Assembly (NCBI RefSeq): GCF_019343195.1
Contig: NZ_RPHB01000001.1
Location: forward strand, 724,136-788,135
Direction: 5' to 3'
Origin: Arthrospiribacter ruber
GTDB lineage: Bacteria > Bacteroidota > Bacteroidia > Cytophagales > Cyclobacteriaceae
Length of the DNA: 64,000 nucleotides
Positions 17,861-26,193 of this stretch are shown one piece after another (position 1 is the first letter of the stretch; the number at the start of each line of letters is the position of its first letter). Under the pieces are notes generated by a model, which was given only the letters and a program-made list of their open reading frames with translations, ran no database searches and was not told where the DNA came from. Position numbers and translations under genes: made by a program.

Positions 17861-18712
17861 TCAGTAGTCTCCTAATGTTTCTTCCAATTGTCCCAGGGCA
17901 TTTTCAAGCTGTTCGTCATTCGGTGCCACGCCGTGCCATTTGTGCGTGCCGACCATAAAGTCCACCCCGTAGCCCATTTCTGTGTGGAGCAGGATCATCA
18001 CGGGCTTGCCCTGTCCGGTCAGGGACTTCGCCTTGGCCAGGCCTTCCAGTACGGAAGCCATGTCGTTTCCTTTTTCGATATTGACGATCTGCCAGCCAAA
18101 GGCTTCCCACTTGGCTCCGAGGTCTATCAGGTCCATGACCTTTTCGGTAGGGCCGTCGATCTGCTGTCTGTTCAGGTCAATGGCAGCGATCAGGTTGTCC
18201 ACCTTGTGGTGGGCCGCATACATGGCAGCTTCCCATACCTGCCCTTCCTGCTGCTCACCGTCACCCATCATCACATAGACAAGCTTGTCATCCTGGTTGA
18301 GTTTTTTGGTCTGTGCCGCACCGATTCCTACAGAAAGTCCCTGTCCAAGAGAACCCGAGGCAATCCTGATTCCGGGAAGTCCTTCTTCTGTGGCCGGATG
18401 GCCCTGAAGCCTGGAATTGATTTTACGGAAGGTGCCCAGCTCGGGAACACCGAAGTAGCCTGATCTGGCCAACACACTGTACCAGAGTGCAGACACGTGT
18501 CCGTTGGAAAGAAAGAAAAGGTCTTCGCCTTTTCCGTCCATTTTGAAGTCGGAGTCATGCTCCATTTCATTGAAAAAGAGTGCGACAACATATTCGCACA
18601 TGCCAAGGGCAGCCCCCGGGTGGCCTGACTGCACGGCATGTACCATGCGAAGACAGTCCCTTCTGACCTGGGAACAGATTCCTTCGAGATGATCGATTGA
18701 GTGTTTTTCCAT
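17861..18712 (-). CDS. Transketolase, N-terminal subunit (TPP-binding half)
   Basis: The 283-residue protein is the thiamine-diphosphate-binding half of a split transketolase. It shows GHPGAALGMCEYVVALFF near residue 30, the thiamine-binding GDG motif (VMMGDGEQQEG) with the following LNRQQIDG asparagine segment, and a C-terminal WHGVAPNDEQ. It would form a heterodimer pair with the next gene's product, one base away. Ten bases separate it from bcp upstream, so it belongs to the minus-strand operon beginning at 21654. It shares the higher GC content of its partner. Confidence 0.9.
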   Translation of the reverse strand: MEKHSIDHLEGICSQVRRDCLRMVHAVQSGHPGAALGMCEYVVALFFNEMEHDSDFKMDGKGEDLFFLSNGHVSALWYSVLARSGYFGVPELGTFRKINSRLQGHPATEEGLPGIRIASGSLGQGLSVGIGAAQTKKLNQDDKLVYVMMGDGEQQEGQVWEAAMYAAHHKVDNLIAAIDLNRQQIDGPTEKVMDLIDLGAKWEAFGWQIVNIEKGNDMASVLEGLAKAKSLTGQGKPVMILLHTEMGYGVDFMVGTHKWHGVAPNDEQLENALGQLEETLGDY

Positions 18713-18722
18713 TGTATTGGAA

Positions 18723-19172
18723 TTATTTGAGTATTTGATTGGTGTGTTCTTTTGTTTTGACTTTGTCTATGATTTCTTCAACCTTGCCCTCTTCGTCTAT
18801 GATAAAAGTAGTACGGGCTGTTCCCATATATTTCCTTCCATACATGGATTTTTCTACCCAGGTACCATAAGCTTCATGGACTGTTTTGTCTTCATCAGCG
18901 ATCAAGGTGAAAGGCAATTCTTGCTTTTCTATAAATTTTTTGTGGGATTTTTCTGAATCAGAACTTACACCCAAGACCACATATCCTGCTTTTTGCAAAG
19001 CTTCATAATTGTCTCTCAGGTTACAAGCTTGGGCTGTACATCCAGGCGTATTGTCTTTTGGATAAAAATAAAGCACTACTTTTTTTCCTTTGAAGTCAGA
19101 CAGTTTGATGGTATTTCCATCTTGATCTTTTGCTTCAAAATTCGGTGCTGCTTTTCCTACTTCTACTGACAT
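18723..19172 (-). CDS. bcp: Thioredoxin-dependent thiol peroxidase Bcp (peroxiredoxin Q)
   Basis: The 149-residue protein reduces hydrogen and organic hydroperoxides using thioredoxin. It has the Bcp/PrxQ active site NTPGCTAQAC with peroxidatic Cys45 and resolving Cys50 spaced as in the atypical two-Cys group, preceded by VVLYFYPKD. The thioredoxin fold runs the full length with GTARTTFIIDEEGK near the end. No signal peptide is present, so it acts in the cytoplasm. It sits between the M23 peptidase and transketolase genes on the same strand with short gaps of 24 and 10 bases. Confidence 0.95.
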   Translation of the reverse strand: MSVEVGKAAPNFEAKDQDGNTIKLSDFKGKKVVLYFYPKDNTPGCTAQACNLRDNYEALQKAGYVVLGVSSDSEKSHKKFIEKQELPFTLIADEDKTVHEAYGTWVEKSMYGRKYMGTARTTFIIDEEGKVEEIIDKVKTKEHTNQILK

Positions 19173-19196
19173 AATGTTTTCGTTTTAAGGTTATGA

Positions 19197-21056
19197 TTAA
19201 TTTAAAGTCGTGGAGTAGCTGGCTTCATTGCCGGCCATATCCCGTACTTTTAATAAAACCTCTCCTTTGAAAGGTTGTTTGTCCAACTTTTCGGACCAAA
19301 TGACATTTTGCTTGTGCTCATAGCGCATCAGGATCCAATTTCCGTTCACCAAAGCCTCAAAATCCCTGATTCCTGATTTGTCATCCCTGATGATAAAGCG
19401 AAGTTCATCGGCATTGACTTTTACCGGCCGTATTACCGGGGCTACTTTATCCTCATCTATGACAAAAGTACCAAAATTTCTGGTTTTGAAACGGATATCC
19501 TCTGATTCCCATGTGCCACCAACAAAGCTTTTCCATCCATTCGGAGACTGATGGTACACATGTGCGCGGCTTTTGTCCCCTTCAAACCCAGTATCCTTAA
19601 AAAGGACTTCCATGTTACTTTGCAGATATTCCTGGGGCGAATTGATTTTGAGAGTGGTGTTTTTTCCTTGACCGCTTTTATTTATGCGCAGGAAAAGATC
19701 ATCCAATAAAGTGTTTTCTTCAAAAATTAAATCGGCCTGTTCATGGTAATAAGCCAGCTCTTCTTTGAAAGGAATTTTATATTGAACCTCTGGAAAAATG
19801 GTTTCTGTACAAAGATTGATCTCTTCAGGAACACCATAATTCATATCCCACAAATAAACCCGCTTTCCATTTGATATATAAGAGGGCATTAATTCCATGA
19901 TATGCCCATTTACTTTTACCTCAGCCATTTCCCCCCATTCGGACTGTCCGACCTCGATTTTCATGACCTCCCTGTGATAGCTGACCACAGTTGGACTGGC
20001 ACTGATCTTTCTGTTTTCTATTTGATCAAAAGCACCATCTGCCCCTTCAATATCCAATCCCACAAAGCGCGTATTTCCAAAATAGTCTTTCAGTGCCAAT
20101 TCAACTTTCTTCTGCACTCCTGGGTCGGCTGTCAATGCTCCTGAGCCTCTTTCCTCAGGAGAATAGAGCTGCATCTGATTGTTCGGATGGTGGTAAACTC
20201 TGGTAAAGCGATTCTGATGGGTATGACTCAGGAGAAATCTGCTTTTATAAAAGTCAATGTGGTCTACGTTGATTCTAAAAAGAGGGCTGTCATTTTCGGT
20301 GAGTTCGAAAATGGGTATTCCAAAAGTATTTCCCACACCATCCATTTTATCAATTGCATAGACTTCCAGTCCGACTCTTCCGCTGATTTTGACAGTTTGT
20401 GGAATAATGTACCTGCCCCCTTCTATCAGAGGTGTAAATTCTTTTCTGGAAAATTCGCCATCTACTCGAGAAAGGTAATCCAATGGAGTCAGAGCTATTC
20501 TATAGACAATAGGAGGGGTGTTGTCTACGATTTCTTTGAAATGATACCGAAAAGGATCAATAGCATGGTCCAGTGTATCTCTGATTTCAAAGTGCAGGTG
20601 CGGTCCACCCGAACTCCCCGTGTTTCCGCCGTTACCGATGATTTCTCCCTTTTTCACGGGCAGTTCCTGTGGTTCCAAAAAAACTTCAAGGTCATTTTTC
20701 TTTTCGGCATACATTTTTTCTCTCATGAAGTTCATGATCTTCGGGGAGAAGTTTCTTAAATGGGCATAAACAGAAGATTGCCCATCATTGTGACGGATAT
20801 AAAGTACGTTTCCATAACCATAGGAAGAAACCTTCATGCGGTAAACGTACCCGTCTGTGATGGACAGAATGGGCTCTCCATCTACACCGCCGATTTTCAC
20901 ATCGATTCCTGAGTGAAAATGATTGGGGCGGATTTCAGAGAAATTTCCGGCGAGCAAGGCCCTTTGGCCGGGTTTTACAGGAAAAAGATAGTCTTGGCCC
21001 AAGACACTAAAGGAGAGCAAAAAGAAGAAAAGAAGGGGGAATTTATTTAACTTCAA
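19197..21056 (-). CDS. M23 family metallopeptidase (peptidoglycan endopeptidase-like)
   Basis: The 619-residue exported protein starts at TTG 21056 with signal MKLNKFPLLFFFLLSF up to LGQ; no ATG is available before the domain. The N-terminal quarter is an M23/LytM domain with the zinc ligands in HFHSGIDVK (HxxxD) and GGPHLHFEIRD (HxH). The remaining ~430 residues are beta-rich, Ig-like or extracellular modules ending near VLLKVRDMAGNEASYS. Family members cut peptidoglycan cross-links; both metal-site motifs are intact, so activity is likely. Its first 14 bases overlap the end of the FAH-family gene. Confidence 0.88.
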   Translation of the reverse strand: MKLNKFPLLFFFLLSFSVLGQDYLFPVKPGQRALLAGNFSEIRPNHFHSGIDVKIGGVDGEPILSITDGYVYRMKVSSYGYGNVLYIRHNDGQSSVYAHLRNFSPKIMNFMREKMYAEKKNDLEVFLEPQELPVKKGEIIGNGGNTGSSGGPHLHFEIRDTLDHAIDPFRYHFKEIVDNTPPIVYRIALTPLDYLSRVDGEFSRKEFTPLIEGGRYIIPQTVKISGRVGLEVYAIDKMDGVGNTFGIPIFELTENDSPLFRINVDHIDFYKSRFLLSHTHQNRFTRVYHHPNNQMQLYSPEERGSGALTADPGVQKKVELALKDYFGNTRFVGLDIEGADGAFDQIENRKISASPTVVSYHREVMKIEVGQSEWGEMAEVKVNGHIMELMPSYISNGKRVYLWDMNYGVPEEINLCTETIFPEVQYKIPFKEELAYYHEQADLIFEENTLLDDLFLRINKSGQGKNTTLKINSPQEYLQSNMEVLFKDTGFEGDKSRAHVYHQSPNGWKSFVGGTWESEDIRFKTRNFGTFVIDEDKVAPVIRPVKVNADELRFIIRDDKSGIRDFEALVNGNWILMRYEHKQNVIWSEKLDKQPFKGEVLLKVRDMAGNEASYSTTLN

Positions 21057-21654
21057 AATCGAGCAACTTTTGGTCTTCTATAAATGCTTCCAGGCGGTCG
21101 CCTACATTGATTTTACTGACTCCGGCAGGCGTTCCAGTAAAGATGAGATCTCCTTTTTTTAACGTGAAAAATCGGGATACGTATGCGATGATATCCGCAA
21201 AGTCAAATAGCATCATGGAAGTATTTCCTTTTTGCCTGGATTCACCGTTGATATTCAGGTGAAAATTGATGTCATCTAGTTGGGAAAATTGTGCAAGGGG
21301 CAAAAAACCACCGATAGGCGCAGAGCCATTGAAGGCTTTGGCGATTTCCCAAGGCAAACCTTTGGATTTGCACTTTTCCTGAAGGTCGCGCGCAGTAAAA
21401 TCTATTCCTATTCCGATTTCTTCAAAATACCTGTGTGCAAATTCCTTTTGAATATACTTACCTTCCTTGGAGACTTTTAAAACCAACTCCACCTCATAAT
21501 GGATATTTTGTGAAAAATCAGGATGGAAAAAAGGAGCATTGTTCTTTAAAACAGCGGTGTCCGGTTTGAGGAAAACCACAGGTTCTGTAGGTCTTTCATT
21601 TTTGAGTTCCTCTATGTGTTCAGCGTAATTCCTGCCTATGGCAATGACTTTCAT
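21043..21654 (-). CDS. Fumarylacetoacetate hydrolase family protein (FAHD1-like)
   Basis: A 203-residue single-domain FAH-fold enzyme beginning MKVIAIGRNYAEHIEEL. It contains PVVFLKPDTAVL, the metal-binding HYEVELVLKV, DFTARDLQ and DLIFTGTPAGVSKI, all standard for the short FAH group that includes acylpyruvate hydrolase/oxaloacetate decarboxylase (FAHD1) and 2-keto-3-deoxy acid hydrolases. The exact substrate is not decided by these motifs. It is the first gene of the five-gene minus-strand run that ends with transketolase. Confidence 0.88.
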   Translation of the reverse strand: MKVIAIGRNYAEHIEELKNERPTEPVVFLKPDTAVLKNNAPFFHPDFSQNIHYEVELVLKVSKEGKYIQKEFAHRYFEEIGIGIDFTARDLQEKCKSKGLPWEIAKAFNGSAPIGGFLPLAQFSQLDDINFHLNINGESRQKGNTSMMLFDFADIIAYVSRFFTLKKGDLIFTGTPAGVSKINVGDRLEAFIEDQKLLDFEVK

Positions 21655-21742
21655 GGATGAGATATTCAGTGTTGGGAAACAAAATAAAGGATTTTTTCCC
21701 AGTCCTTCATGCAGTTTTTTATAAAGCCTTACAATAAGATGT

Positions 21743-22165
21743 TTACTCGGCTTTCAATACTTTTATTGAAGGATTTAGACTAAGGATTGAATTTATAAAT
21801 TCCTGATTGTTTTTAGGTGCAATATAAATTTCATCAAATTTATTGTATCGGATAAGAATGCCTTTAGAAGCCAATGCGGGTTTCAATCCGGTCCATTTAT
21901 TTATGTTCGGTTCAAGTGATTTAATTTCCCTAAAAGGAATTTCCCCATTGATAAATCCTGATCTGTAGTAAAACTTTGTGGAGTCAAGAGCATAGGAAGT
22001 TGTCAAGTAAAGGTGAACAAGGTGGGCTAATACAATGAGCATTGAAAAAGCAAAGACAATTGAAAATTTGTCTGAGAAAAATGAATAGATCAACAAGCCC
22101 AATAAAATTCCTGAAAGGGAGATGAAAAGTTTACCTTTTCTGGCTTTGAATTTTTTAAGTGTCAT
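21743..22165 (-). CDS. Membrane protein with bacterial PH-like domain
   Basis: The 140-residue protein has two transmembrane helices (about residues 14-30 and 34-54) followed by a soluble C-terminal domain. That domain has the bacterial pleckstrin-homology-like pattern: SYALDSTKFYYRSG, then EIPFREIKSLEP and GILIRYNKFDEIYIAPKN. This arrangement resembles the bPH_4/DUF1200 group of membrane-anchored proteins of unknown function. It is the only gene between the FAH gene and a 690-base gap and probably has its own transcript. Confidence 0.65.
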   Translation of the reverse strand: MTLKKFKARKGKLFISLSGILLGLLIYSFFSDKFSIVFAFSMLIVLAHLVHLYLTTSYALDSTKFYYRSGFINGEIPFREIKSLEPNINKWTGLKPALASKGILIRYNKFDEIYIAPKNNQEFINSILSLNPSIKVLKAE

Positions 22166-22364
22166 TTGTTCGATTTCTATTTTAAGCTTTGAAAATATCT
22201 CTCCGTCTAGTAATGAACAAAGAGATAAATATTTGAAACACCTGCTTTAGGCATAATTTAATATGATTATCTGCTTTCTTACCAATAAAATCTTCAAAAT
22301 AGAATAAACGTATGATTTCAAGCCAATCCCGATAAACCGGTACAAGTTATCAATAAGTAAGTTG

Positions 22365-22400
22365 TCCGCCAAGGCGGATCCAACTTGCCTGCGGCAGGCA
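22365..22400. repeat. Pair of short GC-rich palindromes
   Basis: TCCGCCAAGGCGGA at 22365-22378 is a perfect hairpin (six-base stem, two-base loop) and TGCCTGCGGCAGGCA at 22386-22400 is another (six-base stem, three-base loop). Both stand out from AT-rich surroundings and look like REP-type elements. A related palindrome (ATCCGC..GCGGAT) occurs at 24423-24439. Confidence 0.55.
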
Positions 22401-22481
22401 GGTATCTATAAGTATCTGGTTGATTCAATACCCATAATAAATTGGTTACTGGTCAAATTGCGGTTATACATATAATTTAAT

Positions 22482-22744
22482 GTGAGTATACGCTTCATTG
22501 CACATAGCCATAGATTGTTTTGAACCATTTCTTTCTGCTAAATTTTAATCAAAATTTGATTATGAAGCTACTTTTTCCTTGATGAAAAAGTAGCCAAAAA
22601 ATCAAGAATTTCGAATCCTATCCACGCTCAAGGCCTGCGCTGGCCCGGTCGAAATTCATCCCACCCTCCAATACCCAAATTTACGGTTAAAAGTAAAGTT
22701 GGCAGTTTGGCTCTTAAGGTTTAACGTGCAAGGATCCGGATACT
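22482..22744. repeat. Dispersed repeat, copy 1
   Basis: This copy aligns over most of its length with 25803-26112, and its last ~140 bases align with 59831-59975. Shared landmarks are the inverted pair GCTACTTTTTC/GAAAAAGTAGC (near 22570-22593), the block AATCAAGAATTTCGAA, CGCTCAAGGCCTGCGCTGG and GGATCCGGA near the right end. It is flanked by the exact 13-base direct repeat CATATAATTTAAT (22469-22481 and 22745-22757), and its ends are weakly inverted (AGTATACG and CCGGATACT). It contains no gene. Confidence 0.7.
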
Positions 22745-22856
22745 CATATAATTTAATAAAAATCCATTAGAAACTGAACATATAGATTTAATGAGTTGTT
22801 TACGTGTATATACATTTAATATTATTACATCAATTTGAATTTTAATACCCGAAATA

Positions 22857-24194
22857 ATGAAACAAGTTCCTATCATTTCTCTCCAAGAAGCCGCTGAACT
22901 GGTCAAGGATGGAGATATTTTACTGCAAGGTGGATTTGGGATGACCGGAAATCCGGTTCACTTGATGCATGCATTGGCAGAGACGGCAACCAAAGACCTG
23001 ACCTTTATTGGAAATAATGTCGGTGAACCTGGAATAGGAGGGGGAAGGCTGTTGAGAAATGGGCAGATCAAAAAGATGATCGGTTCGTTCTTTACTTCCA
23101 ACCCAGAGGCAGTCAAAGCTGCGCAAGAGGGCAGAGTAGAATTTGAATTGATTCCTCAAGGTTCATTGGCTGAGGCCATCAGGGCCGGTGGGGCTGGAAT
23201 TGGTGGTTTTTATACTCCGACTTCCGAAGGAACTGTGATTGCAGAAGGAAAAGAGATGAAAGAAATTGATGGGGTGAAGCAGGTTTTTGTAAAGGGAATC
23301 AAAGGAGATGTAGCCTTTATCCGTGCTTGGAAAGCAGACACTGCCGGGAACCTACAATACCGCCTGACTGAGCAGAACTTCAATCCTGCCATGGCCACAG
23401 CAGCTAAGATAGTCATTGCAGAAGTGGAAGAAATTGTACCTGTTGGAGCGCTTGATCCCAATTTTATCCATACCCCAAGCTGCTTTGTGGATTATTTGGT
23501 AGAAGTGAAATTAACAGAAGAGGATTTAGGTTCTTCAGCAAAAGTGGGCAGTTCGGAAGATATTCCTGCTGACCGGATGCTGATTGCCAAAAGAGCCTTG
23601 CAAGAATTACATAAAGGTGATGTGGTCAATCTAGGGATAGGAATACCTACCTTAATTGCCAATTTGATCAGTCCTGAGGATGGTATCATCATGCATTCAG
23701 AAAATGGCATGTTGGGAATTGGTCCATCTCCTAAGGAAGGGGGAGCCATGGATTACCCTGTCAATGCTGGAAAGATCCCGGTAACGGCTTTGCCCGGTTC
23801 ATCATACTTTGATTCTGCTGCTTCTTTTGGCATGATCAGAGGTAAGCATGTGGACGTAGCCGTGATGGGAGGCTTGGAAGTGGATGAAGCAGGAAACTTG
23901 GCCAACTGGGCTGTACCCGGTAGACCGCTATTAGGAGTTGGTGGGGCCATGGACTTGGCTTCTGGTGCAAGGAAGTTGATCGTGACGATGAACCATACCT
24001 CACCCAAAGGGTCTAAAATCGTGAAATCCTGTAACTTGCCTTTGACAGCTAAGGCTTCGGTGGATATGGTGATTACAGAGTTGGCTGTGTTTGAATTTAT
24101 CGAAGGGAAATTGACCCTAAGGGAATTGATGCCGGGAGTGAGCCTAGAAGAGGTGAAGGAAAATACTGAGGCTGAGTTTGAAGTTGGATTGTAG
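22857..24194 (+). CDS. Fused 3-oxoacid CoA-transferase (A and B subunits in one chain)
   Basis: This enzyme moves CoA between succinyl-CoA or acetyl-CoA and a 3-oxoacid such as acetoacetate or 3-oxoadipate. The 445-residue chain joins the A half (about 1-215, [21 protein letters not shown]) to the B half (about 235-445). The catalytic glutamate is Glu282 in [11 protein letters not shown]. Separate A and B genes are the common bacterial arrangement; the fused form also occurs widely. The next gene, a 3-oxoadipyl-CoA-thiolase-like enzyme, suggests that the pair turns a 3-oxoacid into acyl-CoA plus acetyl-CoA. Ketone-body use is the alternative. Confidence 0.9.
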   Translation: MKQVPIISLQEAAELVKDGDILLQGGFGMTGNPVHLMHALAETATKDLTFIGNNVGEPGIGGGRLLRNGQIKKMIGSFFTSNPEAVKAAQEGRVEFELIPQGSLAEAIRAGGAGIGGFYTPTSEGTVIAEGKEMKEIDGVKQVFVKGIKGDVAFIRAWKADTAGNLQYRLTEQNFNPAMATAAKIVIAEVEEIVPVGALDPNFIHTPSCFVDYLVEVKLTEEDLGSSAKVGSSEDIPADRMLIAKRALQELHKGDVVNLGIGIPTLIANLISPEDGIIMHSENGMLGIGPSPKEGGAMDYPVNAGKIPVTALPGSSYFDSAASFGMIRGKHVDVAVMGGLEVDEAGNLANWAVPGRPLLGVGGAMDLASGARKLIVTMNHTSPKGSKIVKSCNLPLTAKASVDMVITELAVFEFIEGKLTLRELMPGVSLEEVKENTEAEFEVGL

Positions 24195-24246
24195 ATTGTA
24201 GATTGTAGATTTAAGATTGTAGATATAAGATTTAAGATTCAAGACA
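24186..24246. repeat. Degenerate GATTGTA-type heptamer repeat
   Basis: Directly at and after the CoA-transferase stop codon the word GATTGTA is repeated four times, then degenerates into GATTTAA and GATATAA variants. It looks like slippage-expanded sequence. It begins in the last codons of the gene, so the C terminus of the protein may vary between strains. Confidence 0.55.
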
Positions 24247-24579
24247 TAAGAAACTGGAAAAGAGGGGCGAAAAGCGAGACACAACCTTTAAGGTCTTTTT
24301 TTGACCTCGAAGATTTTATTATAGCTCTCTAATATGAAAAAAATGATACCACACTTTCAATTTTGATAATGGATTGAAAATATATTCAACATTAATACTG
24401 GATCAATATCCAAAAGTATCTTATCCGCTTGTGGCGGATTGAATATCCATTAATGTCTGAATCATAAAAAAACCAGGTATAAATAGATTGCCAGTTTCTT
24501 TCCAGAGGTTCATATCAAAATATTACACGTTAAATCCATTTTCTATTAATACCATTATAACCATAGAATTATATACCTT
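24195..24579. other. 385-base gap between CoA-transferase and thiolase genes
   Basis: It holds the heptamer repeat at its left end and one short palindrome (ATCCGC at 24423-24428, GCGGAT at 24434-24439). The rest is AT-rich with no gene, no clear terminator and no RNA gene seen. The gap argues against tight cotranscription of the two metabolic genes despite their matching functions. Confidence 0.6.
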
Positions 24580-25788
24580 ATGAACTACAATGCATATATT
24601 ATAGATGGCATTAGGACGCCAATCGGGAATTTTGGTGGGGGATTATCTGCTGTAAGGGCTGATGATCTTGCAGCCATGGTTATCAGCGAATTGGTCAAAA
24701 GAAACCCTGTTATTCCTACTTATCAAATTGATGATGTGATTTTGGGCTGCCACAATCAGGCAGGAGAGGACAATAGAAATGTAGCTAGAATGTCCGCACT
24801 TCTGGCTGGACTTCCAGTGACTGTGCCGGGAGAAACGATCAATAGACTTTGTGCCTCGGGTATGTCTTCCATCATTCATGCCGCTAGGGCTATTGCAGCA
24901 GGAGATGGGAATATTTTCATTGCGGGTGGAGTAGAGCAGATGACCCGTGGACCTTTGGTGATCTCCAAAGCAAGCAGGGCTTTTGGCAATGATGCTAAAA
25001 TGGAAGACTCCAGCTTCGGCTGGCGCTTTGTCAATCCCAAGATGGAGGAAATGTATGGCACAGATCCCATGGGAATCACAGCTGAAAACCTCGTGGATCA
25101 GTATCAGATCAATAGAGCAGATCAGGATTTGTTTGCCTACCATTCTCAAATGAAAGCTGCTGAAGCACAACTAAAAGGAATCTTGGCGGAGGAAATTATG
25201 CCAGTTACTATTCCCCAGAGAAAATCCGAACCTATAGTTTTTGATCAGGATGAATTCATCAAGCCTCAGACTACTCTGGAGGCATTGAACAAGCTCAGGG
25301 CTGTTTTTAAAAAAGACGGAACCGTGACTGCCGGCAATGCTTCGGGCTTAAATGATGGAGCCGCAGCTACCTTGATTGTGTCTGAGAAGATTGTCAAGGA
25401 ATATGGTCTAAAGCCTTTGGCTAAAATTGTGAGTTCTGCAGTAGTGGGAGTGGAGCCTAGAATCATGGGCATTGGACCAGTTCCTGCTACTAAGAAAGCC
25501 TTGGAGAAAGCCGGCTTGACCCTAGAAGATATGGATGTGATAGAGTTGAATGAAGCTTTTGCCGCTCAAAGTTTGGCTTGTACAAGAGCATTGGGATTAT
25601 CCGATAATGATCCAAGGGTGAATATTAATGGGGGAGCGATTGCGCTAGGCCATCCATTGGGTATGTCCGGAACCAGGATTACATTGACTGCTGCCAAATC
25701 ATTGCAGAGATTGAATAAGAAATATGCCTTGGCAACCATGTGTATTGGGGTAGGGCAGGGCTATGCCGTGGTGTTGGAAAGGGTTTAA
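24580..25788 (+). CDS. Acetyl-CoA acyltransferase, 3-oxoadipyl-CoA thiolase-like
   Basis: The 402-residue thiolase cleaves a 3-oxoacyl-CoA with CoA to give acetyl-CoA and a shortened acyl-CoA, or runs in reverse. The acylated cysteine is Cys91 (INRLCASGMSS); the general-base residues are His358 (IALGHPLG) and Cys388 (MCIGVGQG). GCHNQAGEDNRNVARM and SFGWRFVNPKM are patterns of the PcaF/PaaJ 3-oxoadipyl-CoA subgroup, and the length agrees. Neighbouring a CoA-transferase, it may complete a beta-ketoadipate-like route, but no ring-cleavage genes are in the window, so fatty-acid or ketone metabolism remains possible. Confidence 0.9.
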   Translation: MNYNAYIIDGIRTPIGNFGGGLSAVRADDLAAMVISELVKRNPVIPTYQIDDVILGCHNQAGEDNRNVARMSALLAGLPVTVPGETINRLCASGMSSIIHAARAIAAGDGNIFIAGGVEQMTRGPLVISKASRAFGNDAKMEDSSFGWRFVNPKMEEMYGTDPMGITAENLVDQYQINRADQDLFAYHSQMKAAEAQLKGILAEEIMPVTIPQRKSEPIVFDQDEFIKPQTTLEALNKLRAVFKKDGTVTAGNASGLNDGAAATLIVSEKIVKEYGLKPLAKIVSSAVVGVEPRIMGIGPVPATKKALEKAGLTLEDMDVIELNEAFAAQSLACTRALGLSDNDPRVNINGGAIALGHPLGMSGTRITLTAAKSLQRLNKKYALATMCIGVGQGYAVVLERV

Positions 25789-25802
25789 ATGTATTATTCC
25801 AA

Positions 25803-26112
25803 TATGAGTATCTGCCTCATTGCACGAAGCCATTGATTGTTTGAACCAGTTCTTTTTGCTAAATTTTAATCGAAATTTGATTATGAAGCTACTTTTTCTC
25901 CCGATTTTCGGGACAGGCTTTGATGAAAAAGTAGCCAAAAAATCAAGAATTTCGAATTCCCGAAAAAAATCGGGACAGGCTCTATCCGCGCTCAAGGCCC
26001 GCGCTGGCCCGGTCGAAATTCGTCCCACCCTCCAAAATTCCAATTTACTGTTAATAGTCAATAAGAGGGTTTGGCTTTAAAGGTTCAAAGTGCATGGATC
26101 CGGAAACTTATA
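25803..26112. repeat. Dispersed repeat, copy 2, carrying two inserted palindromes
   Basis: It aligns with copy 1 from TATGAGTAT to GGATCCGGAAACTTATA. Relative to copy 1 it has two extra blocks: TCCCGATTTTCGGGACAGGC near 25899-25918, inside the loop of the GCTACTTTTTC inverted pair, and TCCCGAAAAAAATCGGGACA near 25957-25976, just after the TTTCGAA block. Both are hairpins ending in GGGACAGGCT. Confidence 0.7.
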
Positions 26113-26118
26113 AAAACG

Positions 26119-26154
26119 AAAGGTTCAAGCCATATGACTTGAACCTTTGTTTTT
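26119..26154. terminator. Bidirectional intrinsic terminator
   Basis: AAAGGTTCAAG (26119-26129) and CTTGAACCTTT (26138-26148) form a perfect eleven-base stem with an eight-base loop. A T-run follows on the plus strand (GTTTTT), and on the minus strand the sequence after the stem is CGTTTTTAT. It lies 40 bases beyond the stop of the minus-strand SerB-SerA gene and downstream of the plus-strand thiolase, so it can serve both. Confidence 0.8.
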
Positions 26155-26193
26155 GGAGTAGTTGATTAAAAAAAATGATATCTAATTTAGTAA

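Larger units (their letters stand above)
22166..22856. other. 690-base intergenic region with palindromes and a dispersed repeat copy
   Basis: No gene is seen. The stretch holds two short palindromes at 22365-22378 and 22386-22400, the first copy of the dispersed repeat (22482-22744) and the 13-base direct repeat flanking it. The section 22166-22360 is AT-rich and featureless. The last ~100 bases before 22857 should contain the promoter of the CoA-transferase gene, but I find no convincing box. Confidence 0.7.
25789..26193. other. 405-base gap filled by a dispersed repeat and a terminator
   Basis: The gap separates the convergent thiolase and SerB-SerA genes. It is almost entirely the second copy of the dispersed repeat (25803-26112), followed by the bidirectional terminator hairpin at 26119-26154. 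An 86-codon frame across the repeat is not a gene. Confidence 0.75.

Noticed and set aside
16891..18712. Possible frameshifted single transketolase gene
   Set aside because: The two halves each have a start and stop, a one-base gap, the expected domain borders and complete motifs; this is a normal split transketolase.
25820..26080. 86-codon plus-strand ORF (MHEAIDCLNQ...)
   Set aside because: It lies wholly inside the dispersed repeat, and its frame is created by two inserted palindromes. The homologous copy at 22482 is not open in the same way. No gene.
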